From positions 310,001 to 374,000 of the forward strand of contig NZ_JALHLE010000005.1 of the NCBI RefSeq assembly GCF_022832385.1: 64,000 nt of DNA, given 5' to 3'. The DNA is from Novosphingobium album (ex Hu et al. 2023) (lineage in GTDB: Bacteria; Pseudomonadota; Alphaproteobacteria; Sphingomonadales; Sphingomonadaceae). How positions within the stretch are numbered: position 1 is the first letter of the stretch; every line of letters starts with the position of its first letter. Below, one piece after another: positions 38,020-47,522 of the stretch. The position numbers and the translations under genes were made by a program. The notes beneath the pieces were generated by a model, which saw only the letters and a program-made list of their open reading frames with translations, made no database searches and had not been told where the DNA came from.

Positions 38020-40821
38020 TCAGAAGATCCTCCGCAGCGACAGCTTGACGGTGCGGCCCATCGGATCAAGGTAGTCGGGCTGATAGGCATAGGGTGTGGC
38101 CCCCATGCCGTCGGTCACGCGCTGGCGCTGGTCGAACAGGTTCTCGACCGAGAAGCTCACGCGCGTGCCTCTGGCCCAACCCTTGCCCCGGAACCGGTTC
38201 TGCAGGTTCGCGAAGAGACGCAGATCCAACGTGAACAGCGACGAGAAATGCAAGTCGCCGCTGGACGCGGTATCGCCGGTCACGTCCGTGCCGCTCTTCC
38301 AGGTTCCGTCGAAACGCAGGCCGACGCCATTGTCGATCACGCCCAGCTTGGCCTGAATCTGGTGCTGCGGCGAAGTGCTGCCGGTCAGCGTGCCGCCATG
38401 AAGCAGGTCGATGGTTCCGCTATCGGCCGTCAATTGCACCTCATCGCGCAGGAGCCAGGTGTGGTAGAGTGACAGCAGCAACCGCGCCCCGTTGTCGCTG
38501 CCACCGAAAAAGCCGCGTCCACCGGGGCCACGCGGACCGCCAGGCCCTCCCGGTCCGCCAAAACCGCCCGGCGGGGGCCCCATGCCATCGGGTGGCGGGC
38601 CCATTCCGTCCGGCGGTGGACCGAAACCATCAGGCGGCGGGCCGAAGCCGCGATCGGGATGCTCTTCTTCGCGCGAGCCGGTGACAGTGATCTCCGATCC
38701 GAGTTGGCCGGGACCGCCCTCCGCGCCCTGCCCCTGCTGATCCGGCGCACTGGCGGGGCCGCCCTCATTAGGCTGCTGCCCCGGTTGCCACTGGCGAGCG
38801 CCCTCGCCACCCTGTCCGCCAGCTGCGTCTTCGCGCCGTGGCGGGCGCGGCGGACGCTTGGGCTTGCGCAGGACGGCCGAGAAGTTAAAGCCCCAGCGTA
38901 CCTGCTCGGTATGCTGGCGATAGACATTGACCGAACGGGTATCGACGTCCGTCAGCTCCCCGGAGGCATCGCGCACGTACCGGTCCGGATAGGCGTCCTC
39001 GAGATCCGCGGTCACGCCGCCCAGGCTCATGATCGCATTCCGGTTGCGGCTGTCGGCGTATGTAGCGCTGAAATTGAGCTTGGGCTCGCTCAGCAGCGTC
39101 GCGTTCAGGCCCAGCTTGAAGACATGCCGGTCATCCGCCTTGAGATCGGGATTGCCCCCCGATGTGCGGGTGACCAGTACCGAGTTGCCTGAAACATAGT
39201 CATAGACCCGTACTTTGGTGGTGGTGAGCACGGGCGAGCCAAGCTGCGAAACCGTGGGCGCGCTGCGATCCTCGTTGACGGCGGCAATGATCGTGACGCC
39301 GGAGACCGGCGCCCAGTTGAGACCATAGCCGAACGTCGCCAGCGAGCCATAATCCGACACCTGTGTGATGCCGCCATTGAAGTTGGCGCTGAGCGTGCCG
39401 ACCGAGCCCTGCACGCCCTTTTTGCTGCTGGTGAGCGGCACATCGAAACTGAGCTGCGCGCTGCCGTTCGTGCGCTCCGCATCGCTATCGCTGGCCGTGC
39501 CGTTCCGCATCGAACTGGACGTCTGCGAGGTGAAATCGCCGCCGAGTTTCACACTCACGCCCACATCGCCGGCCGGCATTGCGAACAGCTTGCCGTTCAG
39601 GAGCATACTGGCGCTCGCGGTATCGGTGTTCGATTTCGCGCGGTTGGTCAGAATGGACCCGAGCAGGTCCGACGGAAGCACGCCATAAGGATCGACCGCC
39701 GTGTCCCCCGCATCGAGCGCATCCTGTATCGCGGCAAGATCATAGCCGGTGCCGGTATGCGTATCGGTTTGCGAATGCTCGTAGCTGCCGATCACCGAAA
39801 CCCGCCAACGCGTGGACAGCTCGACATTGACCGTGCCGCCTGCAGAGACTGAACCTGTCTCGGATTTCTGCACCAGCGCCCGGTCCGAGAGATAGCGCGT
39901 GATCTCCGTCTCCGTCCCGTCCCCGTAGGGATTGTCCGCCGGGATCGTCAGCGCGCCGGTCGCAAGACCATCGAGTGCACGGCTCGTGTCATAGCTGCCG
40001 CGCAGATTGAACGAGGCATTCGCCGTGCTGGAAAGTTCATGCGCCAGACTGGCGTTGAGTTCATAGGAGCGCGTCGAATCCTGCAAGGTGCGATAGGCCC
40101 GGTCATCTGCGAGCCCGGCGGCTTCGGTCACGCCGCTGTCCGCATCAGGTTCAATATCGCGGTCGCTTTCCAGAATCGCCGCCTGCGTCTTGACCCGCCC
40201 GAGCAGGTTGAGCCGGTCGTTGTCGTGAATGCGCGTGTAGGTAAAGGCGCCCTGCCCCTGGCCACCGCCGCCTTCGGCCGACATGCCCGCGTCCAGATTG
40301 ATCACTTTCGACTGGAACCGGCGCTTGAGGATGATGTTCACCACCTTCTTCTGCGCGTCGTACCCGTATTTCAGCGCTACTTCCTCGGGCAGGATATCGA
40401 CCCGCAGCACCGATTCCACCGGCAGGTCGCCCACTTCGTTGACGCCCGAAACGCGCTTGCCGTTGACCAGCACCACCGGCCCGCTGCTGGAATCACGGCC
40501 TTCGATACTGGTGGTCTGGTCGGCGATCTCGTCGAGCAGGTCACTGATCGAATCGACACCGTAGGATTCGATTTCGGCCCGGCCGAGCTGGTTCTCCGGC
40601 GGGATATCCCCGATCACCGCGCCGGGAACGGCTTGTCCGGTAACGACGATCTCGTCCTGATAGCCCGCGTCATTGCTGGATGCGGCCGCGCTTCTGGATG
40701 TGGACGTCTTCGCCGAGGACGCCTGTTGAGCCATTGCCCCGACGGGCAAGGCCAGAGACGTCGAGGCCAGAAACAGGCAGAGCGGGCGACGGCGCGAGCG
40801 TGCGGAGAGCGGGTTCCTCAT
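38020..40821 (-). CDS. TonB-dependent receptor with a Gly/Pro-rich insert
   Basis: A 933-residue outer-membrane receptor. The signal peptide ends at AMA-QQ. The region EIVVTGQAVPG (57-67) is the TonB-box/plug start; the plug follows (ISDLLDEIADQTTSIEGRD, VLVNGKRVSGV, KYGYDAQKKVVNIIL). The barrel is interrupted at residues 652-774 (bases 38500-38868) by a low-complexity insert containing PPRPPRRED, an EITVTGSREEEH motif, and GFGPPPDG/GMGPPPDG repeats. Signature end: VKLSLRRIF with terminal Phe. It is convergent with the ferredoxin reductase gene; a short hairpin (37995-38016) lies between them. Ligand unknown. Confidence 0.9.
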   Translation of the reverse strand: MRNPLSARSRRRPLCLFLASTSLALPVGAMAQQASSAKTSTSRSAAASSNDAGYQDEIVVTGQAVPGAVIGDIPPENQLGRAEIESYGVDSISDLLDEIADQTTSIEGRDSSSGPVVLVNGKRVSGVNEVGDLPVESVLRVDILPEEVALKYGYDAQKKVVNIILKRRFQSKVINLDAGMSAEGGGGQGQGAFTYTRIHDNDRLNLLGRVKTQAAILESDRDIEPDADSGVTEAAGLADDRAYRTLQDSTRSYELNASLAHELSSTANASFNLRGSYDTSRALDGLATGALTIPADNPYGDGTETEITRYLSDRALVQKSETGSVSAGGTVNVELSTRWRVSVIGSYEHSQTDTHTGTGYDLAAIQDALDAGDTAVDPYGVLPSDLLGSILTNRAKSNTDTASASMLLNGKLFAMPAGDVGVSVKLGGDFTSQTSSSMRNGTASDSDAERTNGSAQLSFDVPLTSSKKGVQGSVGTLSANFNGGITQVSDYGSLATFGYGLNWAPVSGVTIIAAVNEDRSAPTVSQLGSPVLTTTKVRVYDYVSGNSVLVTRTSGGNPDLKADDRHVFKLGLNATLLSEPKLNFSATYADSRNRNAIMSLGGVTADLEDAYPDRYVRDASGELTDVDTRSVNVYRQHTEQVRWGFNFSAVLRKPKRPPRPPRREDAAGGQGGEGARQWQPGQQPNEGGPASAPDQQGQGAEGGPGQLGSEITVTGSREEEHPDRGFGPPPDGFGPPPDGMGPPPDGMGPPPGGFGGPGGPGGPRGPGGRGFFGGSDNGARLLLSLYHTWLLRDEVQLTADSGTIDLLHGGTLTGSTSPQHQIQAKLGVIDNGVGLRFDGTWKSGTDVTGDTASSGDLHFSSLFTLDLRLFANLQNRFRGKGWARGTRVSFSVENLFDQRQRVTDGMGATPYAYQPDYLDPMGRTVKLSLRRIF

Positions 40822-40943
40822 AACCCGATCTGCTAATGTTTCGCGACAGCAATAAATATCCGCGAATGGTAAGAAATTGTATTGAGTGCGTCAGCGCTGC
40901 GACCGTGTCACGCCGCAGCGTCAGCAACATCACCCAAGTGACG

Positions 40944-40974
40944 AAAAAGGCCGGAAACATGTACGTTCCCGGCC
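40944..40974 (-). terminator. Rho-independent terminator of dnaN
   Basis: A 10-base-pair stem with one mismatch (GGCCGGGAAC against GTTTCCGGCC on the minus strand), a 6-base loop and a TTTTT tail. It begins 28 bases after the dnaN stop. An A-rich run on the other side could allow weak bidirectional function. Confidence 0.85.
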
Positions 40975-41002
40975 CCTTTTCCATATTGCGATGGTGTGGC
41001 GG

Positions 41003-42121
41003 TTACACCCGCATCGGCATCAGCACGTAGAGCGCCGGGCTCTTCTCGTCCTGACGGATCAGCGTCGGTGCACCGGCATCGGCGAGATGGAGTTCCACTG
41101 AATCGCCGTCAATCTGGCCGAGAATGTCCTTGAGATAGTTGGCGTTGAAACCGATCTCGAAGCCATCCGAGGAATAATCGGCAGGCACTTCTTCCGCCGC
41201 CGTACCATTGTCCGGCGACGTCACCGAAAGCGTCACGCGATCCTGGTCGAGCGCCATCTTCACCGCACGGGTCTTTTCGGTGGCGATCGTCGCAACGCGG
41301 TCGACGCCTTCGAAGAAGCTGCGCGGATCGATCTTGAGCAGCTTGTCATTCCCGGTCGGGATCACGCGGGTGTAATCGGGGAACGTGCCGTCGATCAGCT
41401 TGCTGGTCAGCACCACACCGTGCTCGCCGCCCAACGTGAAGCGGATCTTGCTCGCCGACAGGTCCACCAGCACATTGGTGTCGAGCGCCTCTTCGAGCAG
41501 CTTGCGCAGTTCGGCCACGCATTTGCGCGGCACGATCACGTCGGGCATGCCATCGGCGCCGTCCGGACGCTTGATGGTGAAGCGCGCAAGGCGGTGGCCA
41601 TCGGTGGCGGCGGCCTTCAGGTCATCTTCGGTGACGTGCAGGAAGATACCGTTGAGGTAGTAGCGCGTTTCCTCGGTCGAGATCGCAAAGCGGGTGCGGT
41701 CGATCATCTGCGCCAGCGTGGCGGCCGGAATCTCGAAGCTGGTGGGCAGTTCACCCTCTGCGATGACCGGGAAATCGTCGCGCGGCAGCGTCGGCAGCGT
41801 GAAGCGGCTGCGTCCGGCCTTCACGATCATGCGATTCTCCGCCGCATCAAGGCTCACCTGGCTGCCTTCGGGCAGCTTGCGCGCGATGTCGAACAGCAGG
41901 TGGGCCGATACAGTGATCGCCCCCGGCTGATCCACCGAGACCGCGCCCAGTGTTTCGATAACCTGCAGGTCGAGATCGGTCGCCATGATCTTCACGGCAC
42001 CGCCAGCGGACGCCTCGATCAGGACGTTGGAAAGGATCGGAATGGTGTTGCGGCGCTCTACCACGGACTGCACGTGGGACAGACAGCGCAGGAGCGTGGA
42101 ACGTTCGATCGTGGCCTTCAT
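41003..42121 (-). CDS. dnaN: DNA polymerase III sliding clamp, beta subunit
   Basis: A ring-shaped processivity clamp of the replicase. ATG 42121 with GAGG 6 bases upstream gives 372 residues starting MKATIERSTLLRCLSHVQSV, as in other alphaproteobacterial clamps; the frame to 42214 is not coding. Three repeated clamp domains fit the length. RRNTIPILSNVLIE and the C-terminal ALYVLMPMRV are family hallmarks. dnaA and recF are not adjacent, as is common in alphaproteobacteria. A terminator follows at 40944-40974. Confidence 0.97.
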   Translation of the reverse strand: MKATIERSTLLRCLSHVQSVVERRNTIPILSNVLIEASAGGAVKIMATDLDLQVIETLGAVSVDQPGAITVSAHLLFDIARKLPEGSQVSLDAAENRMIVKAGRSRFTLPTLPRDDFPVIAEGELPTSFEIPAATLAQMIDRTRFAISTEETRYYLNGIFLHVTEDDLKAAATDGHRLARFTIKRPDGADGMPDVIVPRKCVAELRKLLEEALDTNVLVDLSASKIRFTLGGEHGVVLTSKLIDGTFPDYTRVIPTGNDKLLKIDPRSFFEGVDRVATIATEKTRAVKMALDQDRVTLSVTSPDNGTAAEEVPADYSSDGFEIGFNANYLKDILGQIDGDSVELHLADAGAPTLIRQDEKSPALYVLMPMRV

Positions 42122-42344
42122 AACAGCCTCAGGTCCCCCTTGGTAGGCCTTGGGGACACAGATGTTCCCCGAATTCAGGACAGATATCTCTAACGCGACC
42201 ATGGCTCGCGGCAAGCACGTTATACCTGCAAATCCGCGAATCTGGGGATAAATTCGGGGTTTATTGCGTTATTCCAACGGTGCCTGTGCCCTTGCGGGAC
42301 AAAGACGCGGGACAAACAGGCCATTAATGCGGGAGGTGAAAGAC

Positions 42345-42710
42345 TTGGTTCGCAATCTTCACATCGAACGGCAGGATGAACAGGGCAAGCCTGATGCCAT
42401 CACACTGGAAGAATGGGCCGAAGCCGTCGATCACATCGAGGGGGTGCGCATGGCAAAAGGCGATGCGGAAGTGGCCAACCCCCTGACCAAGGAAATTGTC
42501 GTCCTGCCCAATCGCGGCGGCGACGCGGAAGTGTTCCGCGAAGACTGCCACCGGTGGCTGCGCGCACTGTTCTGGACGCCCGATGGCGCGGTGCGCTTTG
42601 CCGAGCCGGGAATGGCGGGGGATCCGATTGTTCCCCTGGCCTGCCAGCTGGCAGACGAACTGCACGCCCGCGTCTGTGACGACAGGGGCGAGGCGATCAC
42701 CCCTGCCTGA
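42345..42710 (+). CDS. Small conserved hypothetical protein
   Basis: The product is 121 residues from TTG 42345, chosen because GGGAGG lies 8 bases upstream; ATG 42327 in the same frame has no ribosome site of its own. Sequence features: RNLHIERQDEQGKPDAITLE, EEWAEAVDHIEGVRM, then an Asp/Glu-rich C-terminal half with two Cys (EDCHRWLRALFW, CDDRGEA). It is soluble, with no signal peptide. No family recognised. It is divergent from dnaN and convergent with fabG. Confidence 0.65.
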   Translation: MVRNLHIERQDEQGKPDAITLEEWAEAVDHIEGVRMAKGDAEVANPLTKEIVVLPNRGGDAEVFREDCHRWLRALFWTPDGAVRFAEPGMAGDPIVPLACQLADELHARVCDDRGEAITPA

Positions 42711-42715
42711 TGGCC

Positions 42716-43483
42716 TCAGACCATCACCATGCCGCCATTGACGTGGATCGTCTGGCCCGTGATGTAGCCCGCTTCCTTGCTGGCGAGGAACACAGTGGCG
42801 GCGGCGATGTCTTCGCCCTCGCCCATGCGGCCCGCCGGGATCCTGGCATTGAGGGCTTCCTTCTGCGCATCGGGCAGAACGTCTGTCATGGCGGTGCGGA
42901 TGAAGCCGGGCGCGATGCAGTTCACCGTCACGTTGCGGGTCGCCAGTTCCTGCGCAAGGCTCTTCGACATCGCGGTGATGCCACCCTTGGCCGCACAATA
43001 GTTCGCCTGCCCCGGATTGCCGGTTGTGCCGACGATCGAGGTGATATTGATAATGCGGCCAAAGCGCGCCTTCATCATCAGCTTGGCCACGGCGCGCATC
43101 AGGCGGAACGTGGATTCGAGGTTCACGCGGATCACCGCGTCCCATTCCTCATCCCTCATGCGCATCGTGAGGTTGTCGCGCGTGATGCCGGCGTTGTTCA
43201 CGAGGATGTCGATCTTGCCGAGCGATTCCAGCGCGGCCGGCACGAGCTTCTCCACCTGATCGGAGTCAGACAGATTGCAGGCAATGGCCACGTGATCGAC
43301 TTCCTGCAGGTGCTGCGGCGTGTGCTCGTCAAGCTCGTCGCGAAAAGCGCGAAGCTTGTCCGCGTTCGAGCCGGACACCACCAGCCGCGCGCCCCGTGCC
43401 GCCAGCCCGCGCGCAATCGACGAACCGATCCCGCCCGAGGCGCCGGTTACCACAGCAGTCATTCCGTGAAGGTCGAACATCAT
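42716..43483 (-). CDS. fabG: 3-oxoacyl-[acyl-carrier-protein] reductase
   Basis: An SDR that reduces 3-oxoacyl-ACP with NADPH in fatty-acid elongation. ATG 43483 (GGGGAA upstream) gives 255 residues starting MMFDLHGM. The cofactor motif is TGASGGIGSSIA, NNAG stabilises the fold, and the active site is in SIVGTTGNPGQANYCAAKGG (Ser, Tyr, Lys). The C-terminal GGMVMV ending is typical. It lies 40 bases downstream of fabD on the same strand, forming a fabD-fabG operon; no acpP follows, since the next gene is convergent. Confidence 0.96.
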   Translation of the reverse strand: MMFDLHGMTAVVTGASGGIGSSIARGLAARGARLVVSGSNADKLRAFRDELDEHTPQHLQEVDHVAIACNLSDSDQVEKLVPAALESLGKIDILVNNAGITRDNLTMRMRDEEWDAVIRVNLESTFRLMRAVAKLMMKARFGRIINITSIVGTTGNPGQANYCAAKGGITAMSKSLAQELATRNVTVNCIAPGFIRTAMTDVLPDAQKEALNARIPAGRMGEGEDIAAATVFLASKEAGYITGQTIHVNGGMVMV

Positions 43484-43523
43484 CACATTCCCCAAAACAT
43501 CAACAACTAGGTCTTAGACCGGA

Positions 43524-44459
43524 TCAGAGCGACTTCGCCAGCGCCTCGATGTCTTCCATCGAAATGGCGGAGGCAACCTCCACTTCGCCCGCCGAACGCT
43601 TGATCATCGGACCGACGACCTTGCCGCCCAGTTCGACGAAGCTCTCCACGCCCGCAGCGTGCATCGCGATCGCACTTTCGCGCCAGCGCACGCGGCCCGT
43701 GACCTGCTCGACCAGCAGCCGCTGCACTTCGGCCGGATCGGTGACAACACTGGCGGTGACGTTGGCGAAGAGCGCGACGCGCAGAGTACCCGGACGCGTC
43801 TTGTCTAGCGCTTCGGCCATGGCATCAGCCGCGGGCTGCATCAGCGGGCAGTGGAACGGCGCGGAAACAGGCAGCAGGATACCGCGCTTGATGCCATGGT
43901 CCTTCACAAGCGCAATGGCGCGCTCGATAGCTTCCTTGTGGCCGGACAGCACGACCTGCGTCGGATCGTTGTCGTTGGCGACGGTGCAGACCTGCCCTTC
44001 GGCAGCGGCTTCGGCCAGAGCCGTAGCCTTCTCGATATCGGCACCGAGCAGCGCGGCCATGGCGCCCACGCCAACCGGCACAGCCGCCTGCATCGACTGG
44101 CCGCGCAACTTGAGCAGGCGCGCGGTGTCGGCGAGGCTGAAGGCCCCCGCAGCGCAAAGCGCAGTATATTCGCCGAGCGAGTGGCCGGCGACGAAGTCCG
44201 CCTTGTCAGCCAGCGCGATGCCGCCTTCCTTTTCAAGCACGCGCAGCACGGCGATGGCATTGGCCATGATCGCCGGCTGGGCATTTTCGGTAAGTGTCAG
44301 CTGGTCCTCGGGACCATCGGTCATCAGCTTGAAAAGATTCTGGCCGAGAGCCTCATCGACTTCCTCGAAAACCTCGCGCGCAACGGCGCTGGCGGCGGCG
44401 AGATCGGCGCCCATGCCAACCTTCTGGCTGCCCTGACCCGGAAATACAAAAGCACGCAT
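43524..44459 (-). CDS. fabD: Malonyl-CoA:ACP transacylase
   Basis: Loads malonyl units onto acyl carrier protein for fatty-acid synthesis. The 311 residues start MRAFVFPGQGSQKVGMG, with the GQGSQ motif. The nucleophile Ser94 is in AGHSLGEYTALCAAG, and the catalytic His is in VSAPFHCPLM near residue 200. It is the first gene of the fabD-fabG pair. Confidence 0.97.
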   Translation of the reverse strand: MRAFVFPGQGSQKVGMGADLAAASAVAREVFEEVDEALGQNLFKLMTDGPEDQLTLTENAQPAIMANAIAVLRVLEKEGGIALADKADFVAGHSLGEYTALCAAGAFSLADTARLLKLRGQSMQAAVPVGVGAMAALLGADIEKATALAEAAAEGQVCTVANDNDPTQVVLSGHKEAIERAIALVKDHGIKRGILLPVSAPFHCPLMQPAADAMAEALDKTRPGTLRVALFANVTASVVTDPAEVQRLLVEQVTGRVRWRESAIAMHAAGVESFVELGGKVVGPMIKRSAGEVEVASAISMEDIEALAKSL

Positions 44460-44581
44460 CTTATGTCCTCCATCCTCGCGGCGCTGGCGACCCGAATGCC
44501 AAGAGAAAATCTATCCTGACGAGGAAAGCGGCAGCGCTTATTCCCCGCGCCGTAGAAGAGCAAGCCCCCGGCGCGTTCTCG

Positions 44582-45109
44582 TCAACCGAACGTTATCGTA
44601 CGCAGCACGCCCTCCGACATGTCCCCGGCGCTCGCACGCACCAGTTCATAGAACCCCGTCAGCGCGGGCAGCGGCTCGTAGAGTTCGAGCATGTGGCCGT
44701 ATTTTTCGACGGTATCGACAAATACATAGCGGAAGCCGTCGGTCATCGTAGCATCAAGCGCAATGGCATGGCCCTGCGTGCGCCATGCTTCTGCCGCCAT
44801 GGCAACGTCGTCCACGAACAGGGCGACGTGGTGCAGTCCGGTTCGTCCTGATCCTTCCGGATAAAGGTCATGGAAGGCGGAAGGCCCGGGATTGTTCTGT
44901 TGGCAGAACTCGATCATCACCTCTCCCCACTGGCCATAGGCACTTGAATGATCGAGATGCCCCTCCGTGCCGCGATACAGCGCGCGCTTCAGGGGAATGT
45001 TGTCGGCCACGTAGTAGGGGCCCGAACCAAAGGCCTGCGCGTGGGCGCGCGCCGCTTCCCGGATATCGGGCACGAAATAGGCGATCTGGCGGATCGGAAG
45101 GTCCGGCAT
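44582..45109 (-). CDS. VOC (glyoxalase/bleomycin-resistance) superfamily protein
   Basis: The product is 175 residues with a VOC fold: an N-terminal module IRQIAYFVPDIREAARAHAQ and a second one TGLHHVALFVDDVAMAAEAW, ending in YGHMLELYE. The putative metal ligands are a His in each half and the Glu in MLELYEP, as in type I ring-cleaving and epimerase-like VOC enzymes. It resembles proteins annotated as methylmalonyl-CoA epimerase or glyoxalase, but the activity cannot be assigned. It is a single gene between fabD and the LD-carboxypeptidase gene. Confidence 0.88.
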   Translation of the reverse strand: MPDLPIRQIAYFVPDIREAARAHAQAFGSGPYYVADNIPLKRALYRGTEGHLDHSSAYGQWGEVMIEFCQQNNPGPSAFHDLYPEGSGRTGLHHVALFVDDVAMAAEAWRTQGHAIALDATMTDGFRYVFVDTVEKYGHMLELYEPLPALTGFYELVRASAGDMSEGVLRTITFG

Positions 45110-45156
45110 CCTCTCACTCCCTCTGTCTTTTGCAGGAGCGAGTGTTGCGCCCCTGC

Positions 45157-45966
45157 CTAGCCGAAGGGAACTATCCTATTGGCTGCATCATGACCGATGT
45201 CAGCTGCTCCAAAGAACGGGATTGCATGGCGCTCACACCAATAGCGGACGATGTCGTCCGCGCCGCTGCCGAATGGCCGGTCGTTCTCCGGAACGTCGCT
45301 CACGCGGCCGAGCCGCAATCCGGCAATGCCGCCAAGGTGCGCCGTCGCGTGGAAGAACAGCCGGTCGATCGCATAGAGATGCTCGGATACTTCCTCCACC
45401 ATTACCACATGCCCCGCTAGTCCCGGCATCAGCCGCGTGCCGCACAGCATCGCCAGCGTCATGAGGTTGAACGCCACCACCGGATGCTTTTCCCCGGCCA
45501 GCGAAGGCTCAAGGCCCGAGCGATCGCCAGTCAGATAGGCCAGCGACCGCCGCACGGCCTGCTCTCCGCCTGCGCGCCGCACATCGTTGAGCAATGGGCC
45601 ATGAACCGGCTTTCCGATCCGCTCCCGGTATAGCGCGCCCAGCAGATAGCCCGAATCCGAATAGCCGAGAAACGTCTTGCCCTGTGCTGTATGATCGAAG
45701 CGCTCCAATGCCGCCTCGGCAATCCGGCAGGCGCCATAGCCACCGCGCGCGAACCACACGGCATCGACGTCCGGGTCGTTGGCGCATTCGACCAGAGCTT
45801 CCAGCCGCACCGCGTCACTGCCGGCAAAGTGCCCTTCGGCGGCGAAACACTGATCGTGGATCACCAGATCAACCCCGGGGAACTCGGCAAGTGCCAGAGC
45901 CTTCACGCACTCGGCATCCTCACGGGTGATGGGCGCCGATGGCGCGCAGACGGCGATCCGGGTCAT
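45157..45966 (-). CDS. LD-carboxypeptidase (peptidase family S66)
   Basis: A cytosolic serine peptidase that removes the terminal D-Ala from muropeptide tetrapeptides. 269 residues. The family shows IAVCAPSAPI at the N-terminus, VWFARGGYGACRI, the nucleophile Ser in FLGYSDSGYLL (most relatives have GYSD-IT or GYSD-T), and a C-terminal GHDAANRIVPFG with the catalytic His. It is divergent from the Mur ligase gene with 134 bases between starts. The pair makes sense for peptidoglycan recycling: this enzyme makes tripeptide and the ligase attaches it to UDP-MurNAc. Confidence 0.92.
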   Translation of the reverse strand: MTRIAVCAPSAPITREDAECVKALALAEFPGVDLVIHDQCFAAEGHFAGSDAVRLEALVECANDPDVDAVWFARGGYGACRIAEAALERFDHTAQGKTFLGYSDSGYLLGALYRERIGKPVHGPLLNDVRRAGGEQAVRRSLAYLTGDRSGLEPSLAGEKHPVVAFNLMTLAMLCGTRLMPGLAGHVVMVEEVSEHLYAIDRLFFHATAHLGGIAGLRLGRVSDVPENDRPFGSGADDIVRYWCERHAIPFFGAADIGHDAANRIVPFG

Positions 45967-46100
45967 GTCCTTCCCCTACCCTCATTCGCGTTCCCCATGA
46001 AAGCGGGGTGGCTGCTTATCCACGACAGGCGGACGGGCGCCTACCCCCTTTCGCCGGATGGCAGTTGTCTTGGCGGCAAAGGCCGCATACCGAAGCGGTC

Positions 46101-47522
46101 ATGACCGACGCGCCTGCCCTCACCACCCATCCCTGGTTCTTCTGCGGCATCGGTGGTTCGGGCATGTTGCCTCTCGCGCTGATCCTCAAAGGACAAGGTG
46201 CCGAAGTCGCCGGATCAGACCGCAGCCGCGATCAGGGCCGTACGCCCGAAAAGTTCACCTGGCTGGAAAGCCTCGGTTTCAAGCTGTTCCCGCAGGACGG
46301 CAGCGGCATGGTCTCGGCGGACCAGACGCTCGTCGCCTCGGCCGCAGTCGAGGATACCGTGCCGGAAGTCGTGCGCGCGAGTGAACTCGGCTGCGCGCGG
46401 ATGAGCCGGGCCGAACTGCTCGCCACGCTATTCAACGCCGCCCCTTTCGGGATCGCCATCGGCGGCACCTCGGGCAAGTCCACGGTCACCGGCATGACCG
46501 GCTGGATCATGACGCAGGCCGGGCGTGACCCCACGATCATGAACGGCGCGGTGATGAAGAATTTCCGCACGCCGGACGCCCCCTTCGCCAGTGCACGCGT
46601 GGGGAAAGGTCAGGTCTTTGTCTCCGAAGTCGATGAAAGCGACGGGTCCATCGCCCTCTACCAGCCCAGCGTCGCCGTGCTTGGCAATGTCAGCCTGGAT
46701 CACAAGAGCCTCGAAGAACTGCGCCAGCTCTTCGGAGACTTCCTTGCGCGTGCGGACAAGGCCGTCGTAAATCTGGACGACGCGGAATCCGCCGCGCTTG
46801 CCGCTCGTGCCCGGTCCCTGGTGACTTTTGGCATCACTTCGGCAGATGCCCAGATCGGGGCCACGGACATCGTGGAACAGGCCACCGCCCTCACGGCCAC
46901 CGTACTGGACCGGCGCGACGGCAGCACCCATCCGCTCACTCTCCAGGTGCCGGGACGCCATAATCTCTACAATGCCTTGGCCGCGATCACGGCTGCCAAT
47001 GCCGCAGGCGTGCCTGTGACCGAGGCCATAGCGGCGCTGGGCAGCTTCACAGGTCTCGCCCGCCGTTTCGACATCGTCGGCACCACCGCAAGCGGGATCA
47101 CCGTGATCGACGACTTCGGCCACAACCCGGACAAGGTCTCGGCCACGCTGGCGACGCTCAAGGCCCACCCCGGCCGCGTCATCGCCTTCTTCCAGCCGCA
47201 TGGCTACGGCCCGCTGCGCCAGATGGGCGCGGAACTGGCGCAGGTCCTCGCCAGCAAGCTGGGACCGGAGGACGTCACCATCCTGTGCGATCCCGCCTAT
47301 TTCGGCGGCACCGTCGACCGCAGCGAGGGAAGCGAGCGCATCGTACGGCTGATCCGCGAGGCCGGAGGCCGTGCCGAATACATCCCCACGCGCGAAGAAT
47401 GCGGCGACTGGATTGCAAATAATGCAAGAACTGGAGACCGTGTCGTCGTGATGGGTGCGCGAGACGACACCCTGAGCACTTTCGCGGAGGGGGTGCTTAC
47501 ACGACTGAAAGATGCCCTTTAG
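46101..47522 (+). CDS. Mur ligase family protein, MurC/Mpl-like
   Basis: An ATP-dependent amide ligase on UDP-MurNAc. ATG 46101 gives 473 residues; the earlier open frame from 45939 is not coding. The N-terminal Rossmann part has FFCGIGGSGMLPLAL. The P-loop at residues 122-128 is GTSGKST rather than the usual GT-H/G-GKTT. VSEVDESDGSIALYQP, NVSLDHKSLEEL and PGRHNLYNALAAI are Mur motifs. With an S66 LD-carboxypeptidase next door, a Mpl-type recycling role (joining L-Ala-D-Glu-mDAP tripeptide to UDP-MurNAc) is likely, but plain MurC activity is possible. A canonical dcw cluster is absent here. Confidence 0.85.
   Translation: MTDAPALTTHPWFFCGIGGSGMLPLALILKGQGAEVAGSDRSRDQGRTPEKFTWLESLGFKLFPQDGSGMVSADQTLVASAAVEDTVPEVVRASELGCARMSRAELLATLFNAAPFGIAIGGTSGKSTVTGMTGWIMTQAGRDPTIMNGAVMKNFRTPDAPFASARVGKGQVFVSEVDESDGSIALYQPSVAVLGNVSLDHKSLEELRQLFGDFLARADKAVVNLDDAESAALAARARSLVTFGITSADAQIGATDIVEQATALTATVLDRRDGSTHPLTLQVPGRHNLYNALAAITAANAAGVPVTEAIAALGSFTGLARRFDIVGTTASGITVIDDFGHNPDKVSATLATLKAHPGRVIAFFQPHGYGPLRQMGAELAQVLASKLGPEDVTILCDPAYFGGTVDRSEGSERIVRLIREAGGRAEYIPTREECGDWIANNARTGDRVVVMGARDDTLSTFAEGVLTRLKDAL

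Noticed and set aside
38540..38660. Short tandem units near 38.6 kb as a CRISPR-like array
   Set aside because: They are in-frame GPPPDG codons inside a TonB receptor, with no spacers.
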